Origin: UBA5342 sp965662645
Lineage (GTDB): Bacteria > Bacteroidota > Bacteroidia > Bacteroidales > UBA5342
NCBI GenBank assembly: GCA_965662645.1
Contig: CBFIII010000002.1
Coordinates: forward strand, 1-64,000
Reading direction: 5' to 3'
DNA: 64,000 nt
The notes beneath the pieces were generated by a model. The model ran no database searches, was not told the origin of the DNA, and was given only the letters and a program-made list of their open reading frames with translations. This document shows positions 1-7,360 of this stretch, one piece after another. Positions within the stretch are counted from its first letter, which is position 1; each line of letters begins with the position of its first letter. The translations under genes were made by a program, and so were the position numbers.

Positions 1-240
1 GCACAAAGCAAAGTGCCCCAGAGGGGTACTATTATGGTAGCCACGGGTGAAGCCCGTGGTTAATTGTGACGAATGAAGGGCAAATGCGAACCACAAACAT
101 TTGGAAGTCATATATTGGAGAGCATTTGAAGATAAAACAGAGTTCTCTGTCAGCGTCAAGATAAAATGAATAAAGGGCATCACAGATGCTATGACCAGAC
201 ACCCCTCGTTGCAAACGAGGGGCAGAGCGGACAACAAAGC
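1..240 (-). repeat. Interspersed palindromic (REP-like) composite element, reverse orientation
   Basis: This block carries three modules that recur many times between 41 and 53 kb: a GTACCCC/GGGGTAC hairpin near 14-30, a CCACGGG/CCCGTGG hairpin at 41-59, and a CCCCTCG/CGAGGGG hairpin at 202-222. Between the last two lies the conserved stretch with the GCATCACAGATGC palindrome and the element body. Here the order is reversed relative to the downstream copies. Short frames across it are translations of the repeat and are not genes. Confidence 0.85.
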
Positions 241-565
241 GAAAGACGCTTCGCCGAACAAAAGCATCAGCAAAAGTTTAGTTTCCCGTTTTAAACGCAC
301 CAAAAATGAAACGTATTTCTTTCTTATTTACGGCGTACCAAAAGTAGATTTGATACGTATCTCTTACCCTTTTGGTACATGTATCTTTTGCGCGTGCTCC
401 ATAGCCCGCTTATCTTGGGTCATTAATGGCTTGTTCTCCCTTTATTTCTAGCACTTTCCCCTCGTTTTTGTTAATCATAATGGTTTTTAAAATTTAAAAT
501 TGTTTTCTTCCTTTCCTTCCAAAATAGGGTGAAAAATAGTAATTTAGCGCACTTAATTAAATAAA
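241..565. promoter_or_regulatory. Non-coding leader of the polysaccharide locus with an inverted repeat
   Basis: This 325-base gap precedes the first gene of the locus. It starts with a GCGAAAGACGCTTCGC-type palindrome that also occurs near 41155 and 46457. It then holds a perfect 10-bp inverted repeat, GTACCAAAAG at 335-344 and CTTTTGGTAC at 369-378, whose 24-base loop contains the palindrome GATACGTATC (352-361). The promoter of the operon should lie here, but I see no convincing TTTG-N19-TAnnTTTG pair. The inverted repeat could be an operator, an attenuator hairpin or a terminator of upstream transcription. Confidence 0.4.
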
Positions 566-1630
566 ATGGATAAAACGATGGGTAGTGCTGTGCGTATTCT
601 GATTACTGGTGGTGCAGGTTTTATAGGCTCTAATCTGTGTGATTATTTTATAGAACATGGCCATACGGTGGTGTGTCTCGATAACCTTTCTACAGGGTTT
701 AAGCATAATATTGAGCATTTGATGGCGCATCCCTCTTTCCATTTTATTCAAGGCGACATTTGCGATTTAGTTACATGCCGTAAGGCTGTGGACAGCTGTG
801 ACTATGTGTTGCACCATGCGGCTTTGGGTTCGGTGCCTCGCTCTATCGAAGATCCTATTGCAACTAATCTTAGTAATATCAATGGCTTTTTGAATATGTT
901 GGTGGCATCACGTGATGCGGGGGTTCACCGTTTTGTGTATGCGGCCAGCTCTTCTACTTATGGCGATTCTAAGAAACTCCCTAAGATAGAATCAGAAATT
1001 GGACGTCCTCTTTCTCCTTATGCCATTACAAAGTACGTGAACGAACTTTATGCGGATGTCTTTGTTAAGACTTACGGCATGCAATGTATAGGTTTACGTT
1101 ATTTTAATGTCTTTGGACGTCAGCAAGATCCTTATGGGGCTTATGCTGCGGTGATACCTTTGTGGGTCAAGAGTCTATTAGCACACGAAAGTCCTTATAT
1201 TAATGGCGATGGCAGTTTCTCGCGGGATTTTACTTATATTGATAATGTAATACAGGCCAACGAAAAGGCGATGTTTACTGATAATGAAGCTATATTCCGT
1301 GGACGTGAGATGTATTATAATGTGGATAAGCTGCGTGGGGAGCAATTACTTTTAGGGAAAGAGTCTTTTTCTGAAGTTTTCAATGTCGCTTTTGGAGGAA
1401 ATACCTCTTTGAATGTTTTATTCAAAACTTTGCGTGATAATTTGGCTTTGCACGATCCTCAGATTGCTGAGGTTGCTGTGGAGTACCGTGCCGAACGGGT
1501 GGGGGATATACCACACTCTCAAGCGTCTATTTTTAAAGCGAAAACTATTCTTAACTATCATCCACAATATTCGGCAGAACAGGGATTTGCTAGAGCTTGT
1601 GAGTGGTATTTCAATCATATGCAAAAATAA
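566..1630 (+). CDS. NAD-dependent epimerase/dehydratase, UDP-N-acetylhexosamine 4-epimerase-like (WbpP/TviC type)
   Basis: This is an extended short-chain dehydrogenase of 354 residues that probably interconverts UDP-GlcNAc and UDP-GalNAc, or their uronic acids, in the cytoplasm to supply the surface polysaccharide. The Rossmann motif GGAGFIG is at residues 15-21, the catalytic serine lies in the SSS run at 128-130, and the Y-x3-K pair is Y152/K156. The phrase HHAALGSVPRSIEDP and the length fit the WbpP/TviC (VipB) branch. The ATG at 578 (fifth codon) is an alternative start. It is the first gene of the locus and lies 13 bp before gmd. The base composition looks richer in GC than that of genes after 7 kb. 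The family is clear; the exact substrate is inferred from sequence resemblance. Confidence 0.85.
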   Translation: MDKTMGSAVRILITGGAGFIGSNLCDYFIEHGHTVVCLDNLSTGFKHNIEHLMAHPSFHFIQGDICDLVTCRKAVDSCDYVLHHAALGSVPRSIEDPIATNLSNINGFLNMLVASRDAGVHRFVYAASSSTYGDSKKLPKIESEIGRPLSPYAITKYVNELYADVFVKTYGMQCIGLRYFNVFGRQQDPYGAYAAVIPLWVKSLLAHESPYINGDGSFSRDFTYIDNVIQANEKAMFTDNEAIFRGREMYYNVDKLRGEQLLLGKESFSEVFNVAFGGNTSLNVLFKTLRDNLALHDPQIAEVAVEYRAERVGDIPHSQASIFKAKTILNYHPQYSAEQGFARACEWYFNHMQK

Positions 1631-1643
1631 GGGTAACATAAAT

Positions 1644-2756
1644 ATGAAGAAAGCATTAATTACAGGAATTACAGGGCAAGACGGGGCTTATTTGGCTGAA
1701 TTTCTTTTAAATAAAGGTTATGAGGTACATGGTATTAAACGTCGTTCCTCATCGCTCAACACCGCTCGTATCGATCACTTGTACCAAGACTCGCACATAG
1801 AAGATCGCCGTTTAATTTTGCATTATGGTGATATGACGGACTCGATGAACCTGACGCGTATTGTGCAAGAGGTACAACCTGACGAAATTTACAACTTAGC
1901 GGCTATGAGTCATGTTAAGGTGAGTTTCGATACGCCGGAATATACCGCCAATGCTGATGGTGTAGGCGTACTGCGTTTGCTTGAGGCCATTCGTCTTTTG
2001 GGTTTAGAAAAAAAGACCCGCATCTATCAGGCCAGCACTTCAGAGCTTTTTGGTTTGGTGCAGCAGGTGCCTCAGAGCGAGACCACACCTTTCTATCCCC
2101 GTTCACCCTATGCCGTAGCCAAGCTTTATGCTTATTGGATTATGGTCAACTACCGTGAGGCTTATGGTCTTCATGCGAGCAATGGTATTCTTTTTAATCA
2201 CGAAAGTCCTTTGCGGGGCGAGACTTTTGTTACGCGTAAAATTACCCGTGCTGTAGCTCGCATTGTTTTGGGTTTACAAGATAAAGTTTATTTGGGTAAC
2301 CTCTCCGCTAAGCGCGACTGGGGCCATGCCAAAGATTATGTGCGCGCTATGTATTTAGTGCTGCAGCAAGATACGCCCGATGATTATGTGATTGCCACGG
2401 GGGTGACCACCGAGATTCGTGATTTTGTACGTATGGCATTTATGGAGTGTGGTATAGAACTCGCTTTTGTGGGCGAAGGCACTGAGGAGAAGGCTCAAGT
2501 GGAGAAGTGTAACGATGAGCGTTACCAATTGCCAGTGGGCAAAGTGGTGCTCGAGGTCGATCCGCAATACTTCCGCCCTACCGAGGTGGAACTTTTAATC
2601 GGTGATCCATCTAAGGCGCACAAAGTACTGGACTGGACGCCCGAATATAATCTTGAGGCTTTGGTGGCCGATATGGTCAGTTACGACCTTAAGTTGATGG
2701 AAAAAGAACAAATGCTCAAGGAAAAGGGTTATGATGTATTAAACTATTTTGAATAG
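1644..2756 (+). CDS. gmd: GDP-mannose 4,6-dehydratase
   Basis: Gmd converts GDP-D-mannose to GDP-4-keto-6-deoxy-D-mannose, the first step toward GDP-L-fucose. The protein is 370 residues, the usual family length. It starts with MKKALITGITGQDGAYL, in which G8, G11 and G14 form the nucleotide-binding loop. The catalytic T132 and E134 lie in STSELFG, with Y156-x3-K160. A longer open frame reaches upstream into the previous gene, but ATG 1644 gives the family's normal N-terminus. With fcl at 3517 it forms a complete GDP-fucose pathway, although a GxxExxY gene and repeats now separate the two. Confidence 0.96.
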   Translation: MKKALITGITGQDGAYLAEFLLNKGYEVHGIKRRSSSLNTARIDHLYQDSHIEDRRLILHYGDMTDSMNLTRIVQEVQPDEIYNLAAMSHVKVSFDTPEYTANADGVGVLRLLEAIRLLGLEKKTRIYQASTSELFGLVQQVPQSETTPFYPRSPYAVAKLYAYWIMVNYREAYGLHASNGILFNHESPLRGETFVTRKITRAVARIVLGLQDKVYLGNLSAKRDWGHAKDYVRAMYLVLQQDTPDDYVIATGVTTEIRDFVRMAFMECGIELAFVGEGTEEKAQVEKCNDERYQLPVGKVVLEVDPQYFRPTEVELLIGDPSKAHKVLDWTPEYNLEALVADMVSYDLKLMEKEQMLKEKGYDVLNYFE

Positions 2757-2792
2757 CAATTATCCTTTGGTTTTTGAAATCCAAGGAATGAT

Positions 2793-3230
2793 TTGTATCA
2801 AATAAATAAAGGGCATCACAGATGCTATGACCAAATACCCCTCGTTGCAAACGAGGGGCAGTGTGGAGAAGAAGCCTATGAAATAATTGGGGCTTGTATG
2901 GATGTTCATAGCGAATTAGGGAGTGGGTTTCCTGAAGCCGTTTATCAAGAAGCTTTAATGCTTGAATTGGAAAAAAGAGAAATTCCATTTGAAGCAAATG
3001 TGAAGCTAAATATATCCTATAAAGGACATGATTTGAAGAAGGTATATTATGCTGATATTGTATGTTATGATAAAATAATAGTAGAGCTAAAAGCAGTTAG
3101 CGGTTTAGTTAACGAGCACTCGGCTCAGGTAATTAATTACCTTAAAGCAACAGGCTATCAATTAGGATTACTGGTTAACTTTGGAGCAAAGTCACTACAA
3201 TCAAAACGTGTCATCTTCACGGAGTATTAA
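2793..3230 (+). CDS. GxxExxY family protein with its N-terminus replaced by repeat DNA
   Basis: From residue 26 on the frame encodes a normal GxxExxY protein: the sequence EEAYEIIGACMDVHSELGSG, then GFPEAVYQEAL (the G-x2-E-x3-Y signature region), then an ELKA segment typical of a PD-(D/E)XK-like nuclease fold. The biological role of the family is not settled. The first 25 codons are a translation of the REP-like element: the CCCCTCG/CGAGGGG hairpin is at 2838-2858. The only start before the conserved region is TTG 2793, inside the repeat; the first in-frame ATG is 2898. The repeat insertion therefore appears to have removed the native start, so expression is doubtful. The gene lies between gmd and fcl, which are normally adjacent. 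Confidence 0.75.
   Translation: MYQINKGHHRCYDQIPLVANEGQCGEEAYEIIGACMDVHSELGSGFPEAVYQEALMLELEKREIPFEANVKLNISYKGHDLKKVYYADIVCYDKIIVELKAVSGLVNEHSAQVINYLKATGYQLGLLVNFGAKSLQSKRVIFTEY
2805..2865 (-). repeat. REP-like hairpin fragment inserted at the 5' end of the GxxExxY gene
   Basis: The sequence carries the GCATCACAGATGC palindrome followed by the 21-bp CCCCTCG/CGAGGGG hairpin (2838-2858). It has the same order and orientation as the left-end copy (about 175-230) but lacks the CCGTGGG module. It overlaps the annotated start of the GxxExxY gene. Confidence 0.85.
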
Positions 3231-3510
3231 AAAAACACGAATAAAAAGCAAAAAAAGCAAAAAAAAGGAACACGAATTACCACGAATTAATCGAATTAAC
3301 ACGAATGAAAAAATTAGCGTAATTAGTATAATTAGTGAAAATTAGCGGATAAATTTCAGATGAATAATTAGCGTACAGTAAGAAAAGGACCACGAATTAG
3401 CACGAATTAAGCGAATGATGCGAAAAAAAAGAATTAGCGTAATTAGTATAATTAGTGAAAATTAGCGGATGAATTTTAAGACGAATAATTAGCGGACAGT
3501 CTTTAAAAGT
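3231..3510. repeat. AT-rich tandem repeat between GxxExxY gene and fcl
   Basis: The gap contains CACGAATTA-type words and a unit beginning AATTAGCGTAATTAGTATAA at 3312 that recurs at 3432, a period of 120 bp. The two copies match closely for about 65 bases (3312-3378 and 3432-3498). No gene is visible. The second copy ends about 18 bases before the fcl start, so the fcl promoter, if there is one, must lie in the repeat. Confidence 0.85.
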
Positions 3511-3516
3511 AAGAAT

Positions 3517-4443
3517 ATGAACAAACAAGATAAAATATACATCGCAGGGCATCGTGGTCTAGTAGGTTCCGCCATCTGGCGCTGCCTAGAAACCCAAGGT
3601 TACACCAATCTCATTGGGCGTACGCACCAAGAGCTCGATTTGCTCAATCAGCAAGCGGTGACCGATTTCTTTGCACAAGAAAAACCAGATTATGTATTTC
3701 AAGCTGCCGCTAAGGTGGGTGGTATTGTGGCCAATAGCACTTACCGTGCCCAATTTATCTACGAGAATTTGCAGATACAGAACAATATAATTCACCAAGC
3801 TTATGTTAATAAAGTAAAGAAATTGATGTTTCTAGGTTCTAGCTGCATCTATCCTAAGCTGGCTCCACAACCTATGAAAGAGGAGTACTTGTTGACGGGT
3901 GAACTAGAAACGACTAATGAGCCTTATGCTTTGTCAAAAATCTCAGGGATAAAGATGTGCGAAGCCTACCGTGAGCAATACGGTTGTAATTTTATCTCCG
4001 TGATGCCGACCAACCTTTATGGTCCTAACGATAATTTTGACCTGACCACATCTCATGTATTACCTGCCTTGATGCGTAAGTTTCATGAGGCCAAAGTGAG
4101 CGGACAGAAGGACGTGGAAATATGGGGCAGCGGTACTCCATTGCGTGAATTTCTCCACTCTGACGATATGGCTTCGGCTTGTGTCTATTTGATGCAAAAC
4201 TATAACGAAAAGGGTTTTGTCAATATTGGCTGTGGCGAGGATCTATCGATTAAAGATTTAGCCTTGATGATTAAAGATATTGTAGGTTTCGAGGGTGAAT
4301 TGAAGTTTGATGCTTCTAAACCCGATGGAACGCCTAAAAAACTTTTGGATATTAGCCGCTTGCGTAATGCAGGATGGGAACCCAAAATTGGTCTTCGTGA
4401 GGGGATTGAACAGGTATATCGCACGGCGTTTTTAGAAAAATAA
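3517..4443 (+). CDS. fcl: GDP-L-fucose synthase
   Basis: This bifunctional epimerase/reductase converts GDP-4-keto-6-deoxymannose, the product of Gmd, to GDP-L-fucose using NADPH. The 308 residues contain the GHRGLVG nucleotide-binding loop (11-17), the catalytic GSSCIYP segment with serine near 108-109, Y137-x3-K141, and the typical NLYGPNDNF and LREFLHSDD motifs. The protein is full length. The locus can therefore make an L-fucose-containing glycan. A remnant of an aminotransferase follows 10 bp downstream. Confidence 0.96.
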   Translation: MNKQDKIYIAGHRGLVGSAIWRCLETQGYTNLIGRTHQELDLLNQQAVTDFFAQEKPDYVFQAAAKVGGIVANSTYRAQFIYENLQIQNNIIHQAYVNKVKKLMFLGSSCIYPKLAPQPMKEEYLLTGELETTNEPYALSKISGIKMCEAYREQYGCNFISVMPTNLYGPNDNFDLTTSHVLPALMRKFHEAKVSGQKDVEIWGSGTPLREFLHSDDMASACVYLMQNYNEKGFVNIGCGEDLSIKDLALMIKDIVGFEGELKFDASKPDGTPKKLLDISRLRNAGWEPKIGLREGIEQVYRTAFLEK

Positions 4444-4453
4444 GAGAATAGTA

Positions 4454-4609
4454 ATGAAAAAAACAATATTAGTAACCCAACCTTTTTTGCCACCATTAGA
4501 TGAGCTAACGCCTTATATGGAAAAGATATGGGAGAACAAGTGGTTGACCAATAATGGACAAGAGATGAGCGCAGTGGCGAGAATTTTGAAGGTGATTTGT
4601 AATAAATAG
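4454..4609 (+). pseudogene. N-terminal remnant of a DegT/DnrJ/EryC1/StrS aminotransferase
   Basis: The 51-codon frame begins with VTQPFLPPLDE and continues to NKWLTNNGQ. This matches the N-terminal signature of DegT-family sugar aminotransferases, in which an xVTxPFLPPLEE segment leads to WLTNNG. After residue 36 the match stops, and the frame ends 15 codons later. About 330 residues, including the PLP lysine, are missing, so it cannot be active. A C-terminal remnant of the same family lies at 19412-19586. The family call rests on memory of its signature. Confidence 0.75.
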
Positions 4610-4623
4610 GATTCATTATCTTG

Positions 4624-6006
4624 ATGAAGTTATCTGCAAAATATATTGATTTAAGTGAGACTCAAAATGTTGAGTTTAAATTAGTGTGGAAAGATGACTT
4701 TTTAAAGCAAATATGTGGTTTTGCGAACACAAAAGGTGGGCGTCTGTTGTTAGGAGTCGATGATAATGGACAAGTTATTGGTCTTTTAAAAGTGTCAAAA
4801 CTGTTAGAAGACTTACCGAATAAGATTATTCAATATCTTGGAATAACTGCTGATATTGAGACTTATATTGCTGATGGATTTCAATATGTAGAGATTAATA
4901 TTGAAGCGAGTTCGGTGCCTATTTCTTATAAGGGGAAGTTCTATGTGAGGAGTGGTTCTACAACTCAGGAATTATCTGGACATGAATTGAGTGCATTTAT
5001 TTTAAAGAAGGATAATATAACGTGGGATGAAATTTGTTTACCTGATGTGGATCTGGATAATATAGACAAGCCCTTGCTTCTGCAATTCACAAAAGAGGCC
5101 ATCGGGCAAAATCGCTTATTCAATTTAGCCGATGGACAACAAGTGCGAGATGTATTGCAAAATCTTAATCTATTAGATGATAATAATAATCTATCGCGTG
5201 CTGCAGTTTTACTGTTTGGAATTAATCCTCAGAAATATATTAGGACAGCAACAGTAAAATTGGGGCGTTTTGGGACTTCTGATAGTGATTTGATAAGCCA
5301 AGATATTATTCAAGGTAATCTTTTACAAATGCCTGATCAGATAATGGAGCTTCTTAGGCTTAAGTATCTTACTTCTACGATCAGTTATGAAGGTCTAACA
5401 CGAGTGGAGACTTTAGAGTATCCTGAGAAAGCCTTGCGTGAAATTATTCTAAATGCCATAGTTCATCGTGATTATGGGGAGCAAACAGATATAACGATAA
5501 AGATTTTTGAGGATAGAATTGTATTTTGGAATAGTGGTTTGCTTTTAGCTCCTCTTAATGTTGAAATGCTACAGATGTCGCATCCTTCAAAACGTAGGAA
5601 TCCTTTGATTGCAGATATCTTCTTTCGTATAGGATTGATTGAATCTTGGGGACGAGGAACGTTACTTGTTGCTGATGAAATGATTAAACGGGGGATGCCT
5701 AGACCAAGAATTGATGAAGTGGCAGGAGGGGTAAGAGTGGTTTTAGAAAAGCATGTCGGTAAAGATGTCGGTAAAGATGTCGGTAAAGATGTCGGTAAAG
5801 GATTGTCTTCTTTGCAAAGGCGTATGTTAGGAGCCATAAAAGAAAACAATACGATAACAATTTCACTCTTAGCTAAGGAATTAGCAACTACAAGCCGTAC
5901 TATTGAACGGAATCTTGATAAATTAAAGCAACAAAACAGTATTAGACGTAGAGGTGGTAGAAAAGATGGTACGTGGGAAATAATGGAAGAAGAGGGCGAA
6001 AGATAA
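4624..6006 (+). CDS. AlbA_2/COG2865-type ATP-binding transcriptional regulator with VGKD repeats
   Basis: This 460-residue protein resembles the COG2865 group of putative regulators. An N-terminal AlbA_2 (formerly AAA_4) domain spans about residues 8-125 (start ETQNVEFK, with the NTKGGRLLLGVDD motif). A GHKL-like ATPase segment, ILNAIVHRDYGEQ, follows near 280. A winged-helix segment ends the protein. Between ATPase and HTH is a tandem VGKD linker from four near-perfect 12-bp units at about 5756-5803. ATG 4624 is preferred over the in-frame TTG at 4621. Such genes often sit in variable regions as solitary regulators. It lies within the polysaccharide locus but has no visible biosynthetic role, so it may be cargo. 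Its DNA target and ligand are unknown. Confidence 0.8.
   Translation: MKLSAKYIDLSETQNVEFKLVWKDDFLKQICGFANTKGGRLLLGVDDNGQVIGLLKVSKLLEDLPNKIIQYLGITADIETYIADGFQYVEINIEASSVPISYKGKFYVRSGSTTQELSGHELSAFILKKDNITWDEICLPDVDLDNIDKPLLLQFTKEAIGQNRLFNLADGQQVRDVLQNLNLLDDNNNLSRAAVLLFGINPQKYIRTATVKLGRFGTSDSDLISQDIIQGNLLQMPDQIMELLRLKYLTSTISYEGLTRVETLEYPEKALREIILNAIVHRDYGEQTDITIKIFEDRIVFWNSGLLLAPLNVEMLQMSHPSKRRNPLIADIFFRIGLIESWGRGTLLVADEMIKRGMPRPRIDEVAGGVRVVLEKHVGKDVGKDVGKDVGKGLSSLQRRMLGAIKENNTITISLLAKELATTSRTIERNLDKLKQQNSIRRRGGRKDGTWEIMEEEGER
5756..5803 (+). repeat. 12-bp tandem repeat in coding sequence
   Basis: The unit GTCGGTAAAGAT is repeated about four times in frame and encodes VGKD repeats in the linker before the C-terminal helix-turn-helix of the COG2865-like regulator. 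Gain or loss of units keeps the frame and changes only the linker length. Confidence 0.9.
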
Positions 6007-6084
6007 ATGACTAAAACTCTAAAACAAAAAGCGGTAAAAGGTTTGGTGGAGAGAATTATAGGTGTTATTCTTTTGGGGAGATAG
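6007..6084 (+). pseudogene. Short 25-codon frame, possible gene remnant
   Basis: The frame encodes MTKTLKQKAVKGLVERIIG followed by six residues. The opening LKQKAVKG resembles the start of Wzx-type flippases in this phylum, but nothing of the membrane domain follows. Its end (GAGATAG at 6078-6084) begins the leader segment duplicated near 19580. It is most likely debris from rearrangement. The family assignment is weak. Confidence 0.35.
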
Positions 6085-6141
6085 TAACTTGTAGAGAAAG
6101 AATGAGACAATTTTAAAATAGAAAAAGATTATTATATAATG
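6078..6141 (+). repeat. Leader segment, copy 1 of 2
   Basis: The stretch from GAGATAG to the start codon of the LegB-like gene matches 19580-19648 upstream of the EamA-like gene. The last part, TTTAAAATAGAAAAAGATTA plus the ATATAATGA that follows, is almost identical. Two unrelated genes thus share one leader. Confidence 0.8.
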
Positions 6142-7338
6142 AATATACTATCACTTATAGGACGAGATGTTGAATTATTTAAGCAAGATATAGAGCAATC
6201 AAGCGAGGTCTTACTGCAAGAAGTGCATCAATCGCGTTTTTTGGTCTTAGGTGGAGCAGGTTCTATTGGTCAGGCGGTGGTTAAGGAAATCTTTAAACGC
6301 CAACCTCAGAAACTGCATGTGGTGGATATTTCTGAAAATAATATGGTAGAACTCGTTCGTGATGTGCGTTCTTCTTTTGGTTACATCGATGGGGATTTTA
6401 AGACTTTTGCTTTGGACATTGCTTCAGAGGAATACGATGCTTATTGGCAGGCGGATGGAAATTTCGATTACGTGTTGAACCTTTCGGCATTGAAGCATGT
6501 ACGCTCAGAGAAAGATGAGTTTACCCTGATGCGGATGATTCGCACCAATATCTTCAATACCCAGAAAACAATGCAGCAATGTGCAGCTAAGGGAGTTAAG
6601 AAATACTTCTGTGTATCTACCGATAAAGCGGCTAATCCTGCGAATATGATGGGAGCCAGTAAGCGCATTATGGAGATGTATGTGCATCAAGCGAGTTCAA
6701 ATCTTAAAGTCTCCATGGCACGTTTTGCCAATGTGGCTTTTTCAGATGGTTCTTTGTTGCATGGTTTTAATCAGCGTTTATTGAAACACCAACCCATTGT
6801 AGCTCCTAACGATGTGAAACGTTACTTTGTAACCCCTCAAGAGAGTGGTGAACTCTGTTTGATGTCCACTATCTTTGGAGAAAATCGAGATATTTTCTTC
6901 CCTAAGTTGAGTGAAGATTTAAACCTCATCACCTTTGCCGAAATAGCAAAGCGGTACCTAAAGCAAAAAGGATTAAAGCCTCATTTGTGTAATGATGAAA
7001 ATGAAGCAAGACAGTTTTTCACTCATCACTCATCACTCATCACTCATCACTCAACCTGGCCCTGCTATTTTACAGCAAGCGATACGACTGGCGAAAAAGA
7101 CTATGAAGAGTTTTTTACCGAGGCTGAGACCTTAGATATGGAACGCTTTGTCAATCTTGGTATTATCAAAAATGAGCTTGAGGATGTTGAAGGGAAAGTT
7201 CAGTTGTTTACAGAGAGCATTCAGCAATTTTTAAAACGTAAAGCCTGGACGAAAGAGGAGATTGTGGCCTTGTTTCACCAAATGATACCTAACTTTGGGC
7301 ACTTGGAAACAGGGAAGTATTTGGATAGTAAAATGTAA
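6139..7338 (+). CDS. CapD/LegB-like UDP-sugar 4,6-dehydratase carrying a 7-bp repeat
   Basis: This is a polysaccharide-biosynthesis SDR of 399 residues. The group makes 4-keto-6-deoxy sugars from UDP-HexNAc. GGAGSIG lies at residues 38-44, the active-site region NLSALKHVRSEKDE is near 114, and CVSTDKAANPANMMGASK, in which the family's catalytic residues lie, is near 155. The C-terminal WPCYF..SDTTGEKDYEEFF segment is typical of the LegB-like branch. Residues about 294-306 (THHSSLITHHSTW) are encoded by a run of ACTCATC heptamers at 7021-7055, in the place of a helical segment in relatives. Because the unit is 7 bp, slippage by one copy would shift the frame. A PtmE-like nucleotidyltransferase is encoded at 16572, but no NeuB homologue is visible, so legionaminate is not supported. 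Confidence 0.82.
   Translation: MNILSLIGRDVELFKQDIEQSSEVLLQEVHQSRFLVLGGAGSIGQAVVKEIFKRQPQKLHVVDISENNMVELVRDVRSSFGYIDGDFKTFALDIASEEYDAYWQADGNFDYVLNLSALKHVRSEKDEFTLMRMIRTNIFNTQKTMQQCAAKGVKKYFCVSTDKAANPANMMGASKRIMEMYVHQASSNLKVSMARFANVAFSDGSLLHGFNQRLLKHQPIVAPNDVKRYFVTPQESGELCLMSTIFGENRDIFFPKLSEDLNLITFAEIAKRYLKQKGLKPHLCNDENEARQFFTHHSSLITHHSTWPCYFTASDTTGEKDYEEFFTEAETLDMERFVNLGIIKNELEDVEGKVQLFTESIQQFLKRKAWTKEEIVALFHQMIPNFGHLETGKYLDSKM
7021..7055 (+). repeat. 7-bp tandem repeat (ACTCATC) inside the dehydratase gene
   Basis: Four perfect ACTCATC units (7021-7048) are followed by a partial ACTCA. The tract encodes the Thr/His/Ser-rich run in the dehydratase. Seven is not a multiple of three, so slipped-strand changes would switch the gene off or on. 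Confidence 0.92.
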
Positions 7339-7360
7339 AATTAAGGCCACCTTTTCAATA

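Noticed and set aside
335..378. Invertible promoter like that of Bacteroides capsule loci
   Set aside because: The arms are 10 bp and the loop only 24 bp, too short for the known invertible segments, and no invertase gene is visible.
32..451. Short reading frames in the left-end repeat block
   Set aside because: Both strands translate palindromic repeat DNA; the same peptides appear in many element copies.
1413..1643. Longer N-terminus of the gmd frame
   Set aside because: It overlaps the upstream epimerase gene; the family's N-terminus starts at ATG 1644.
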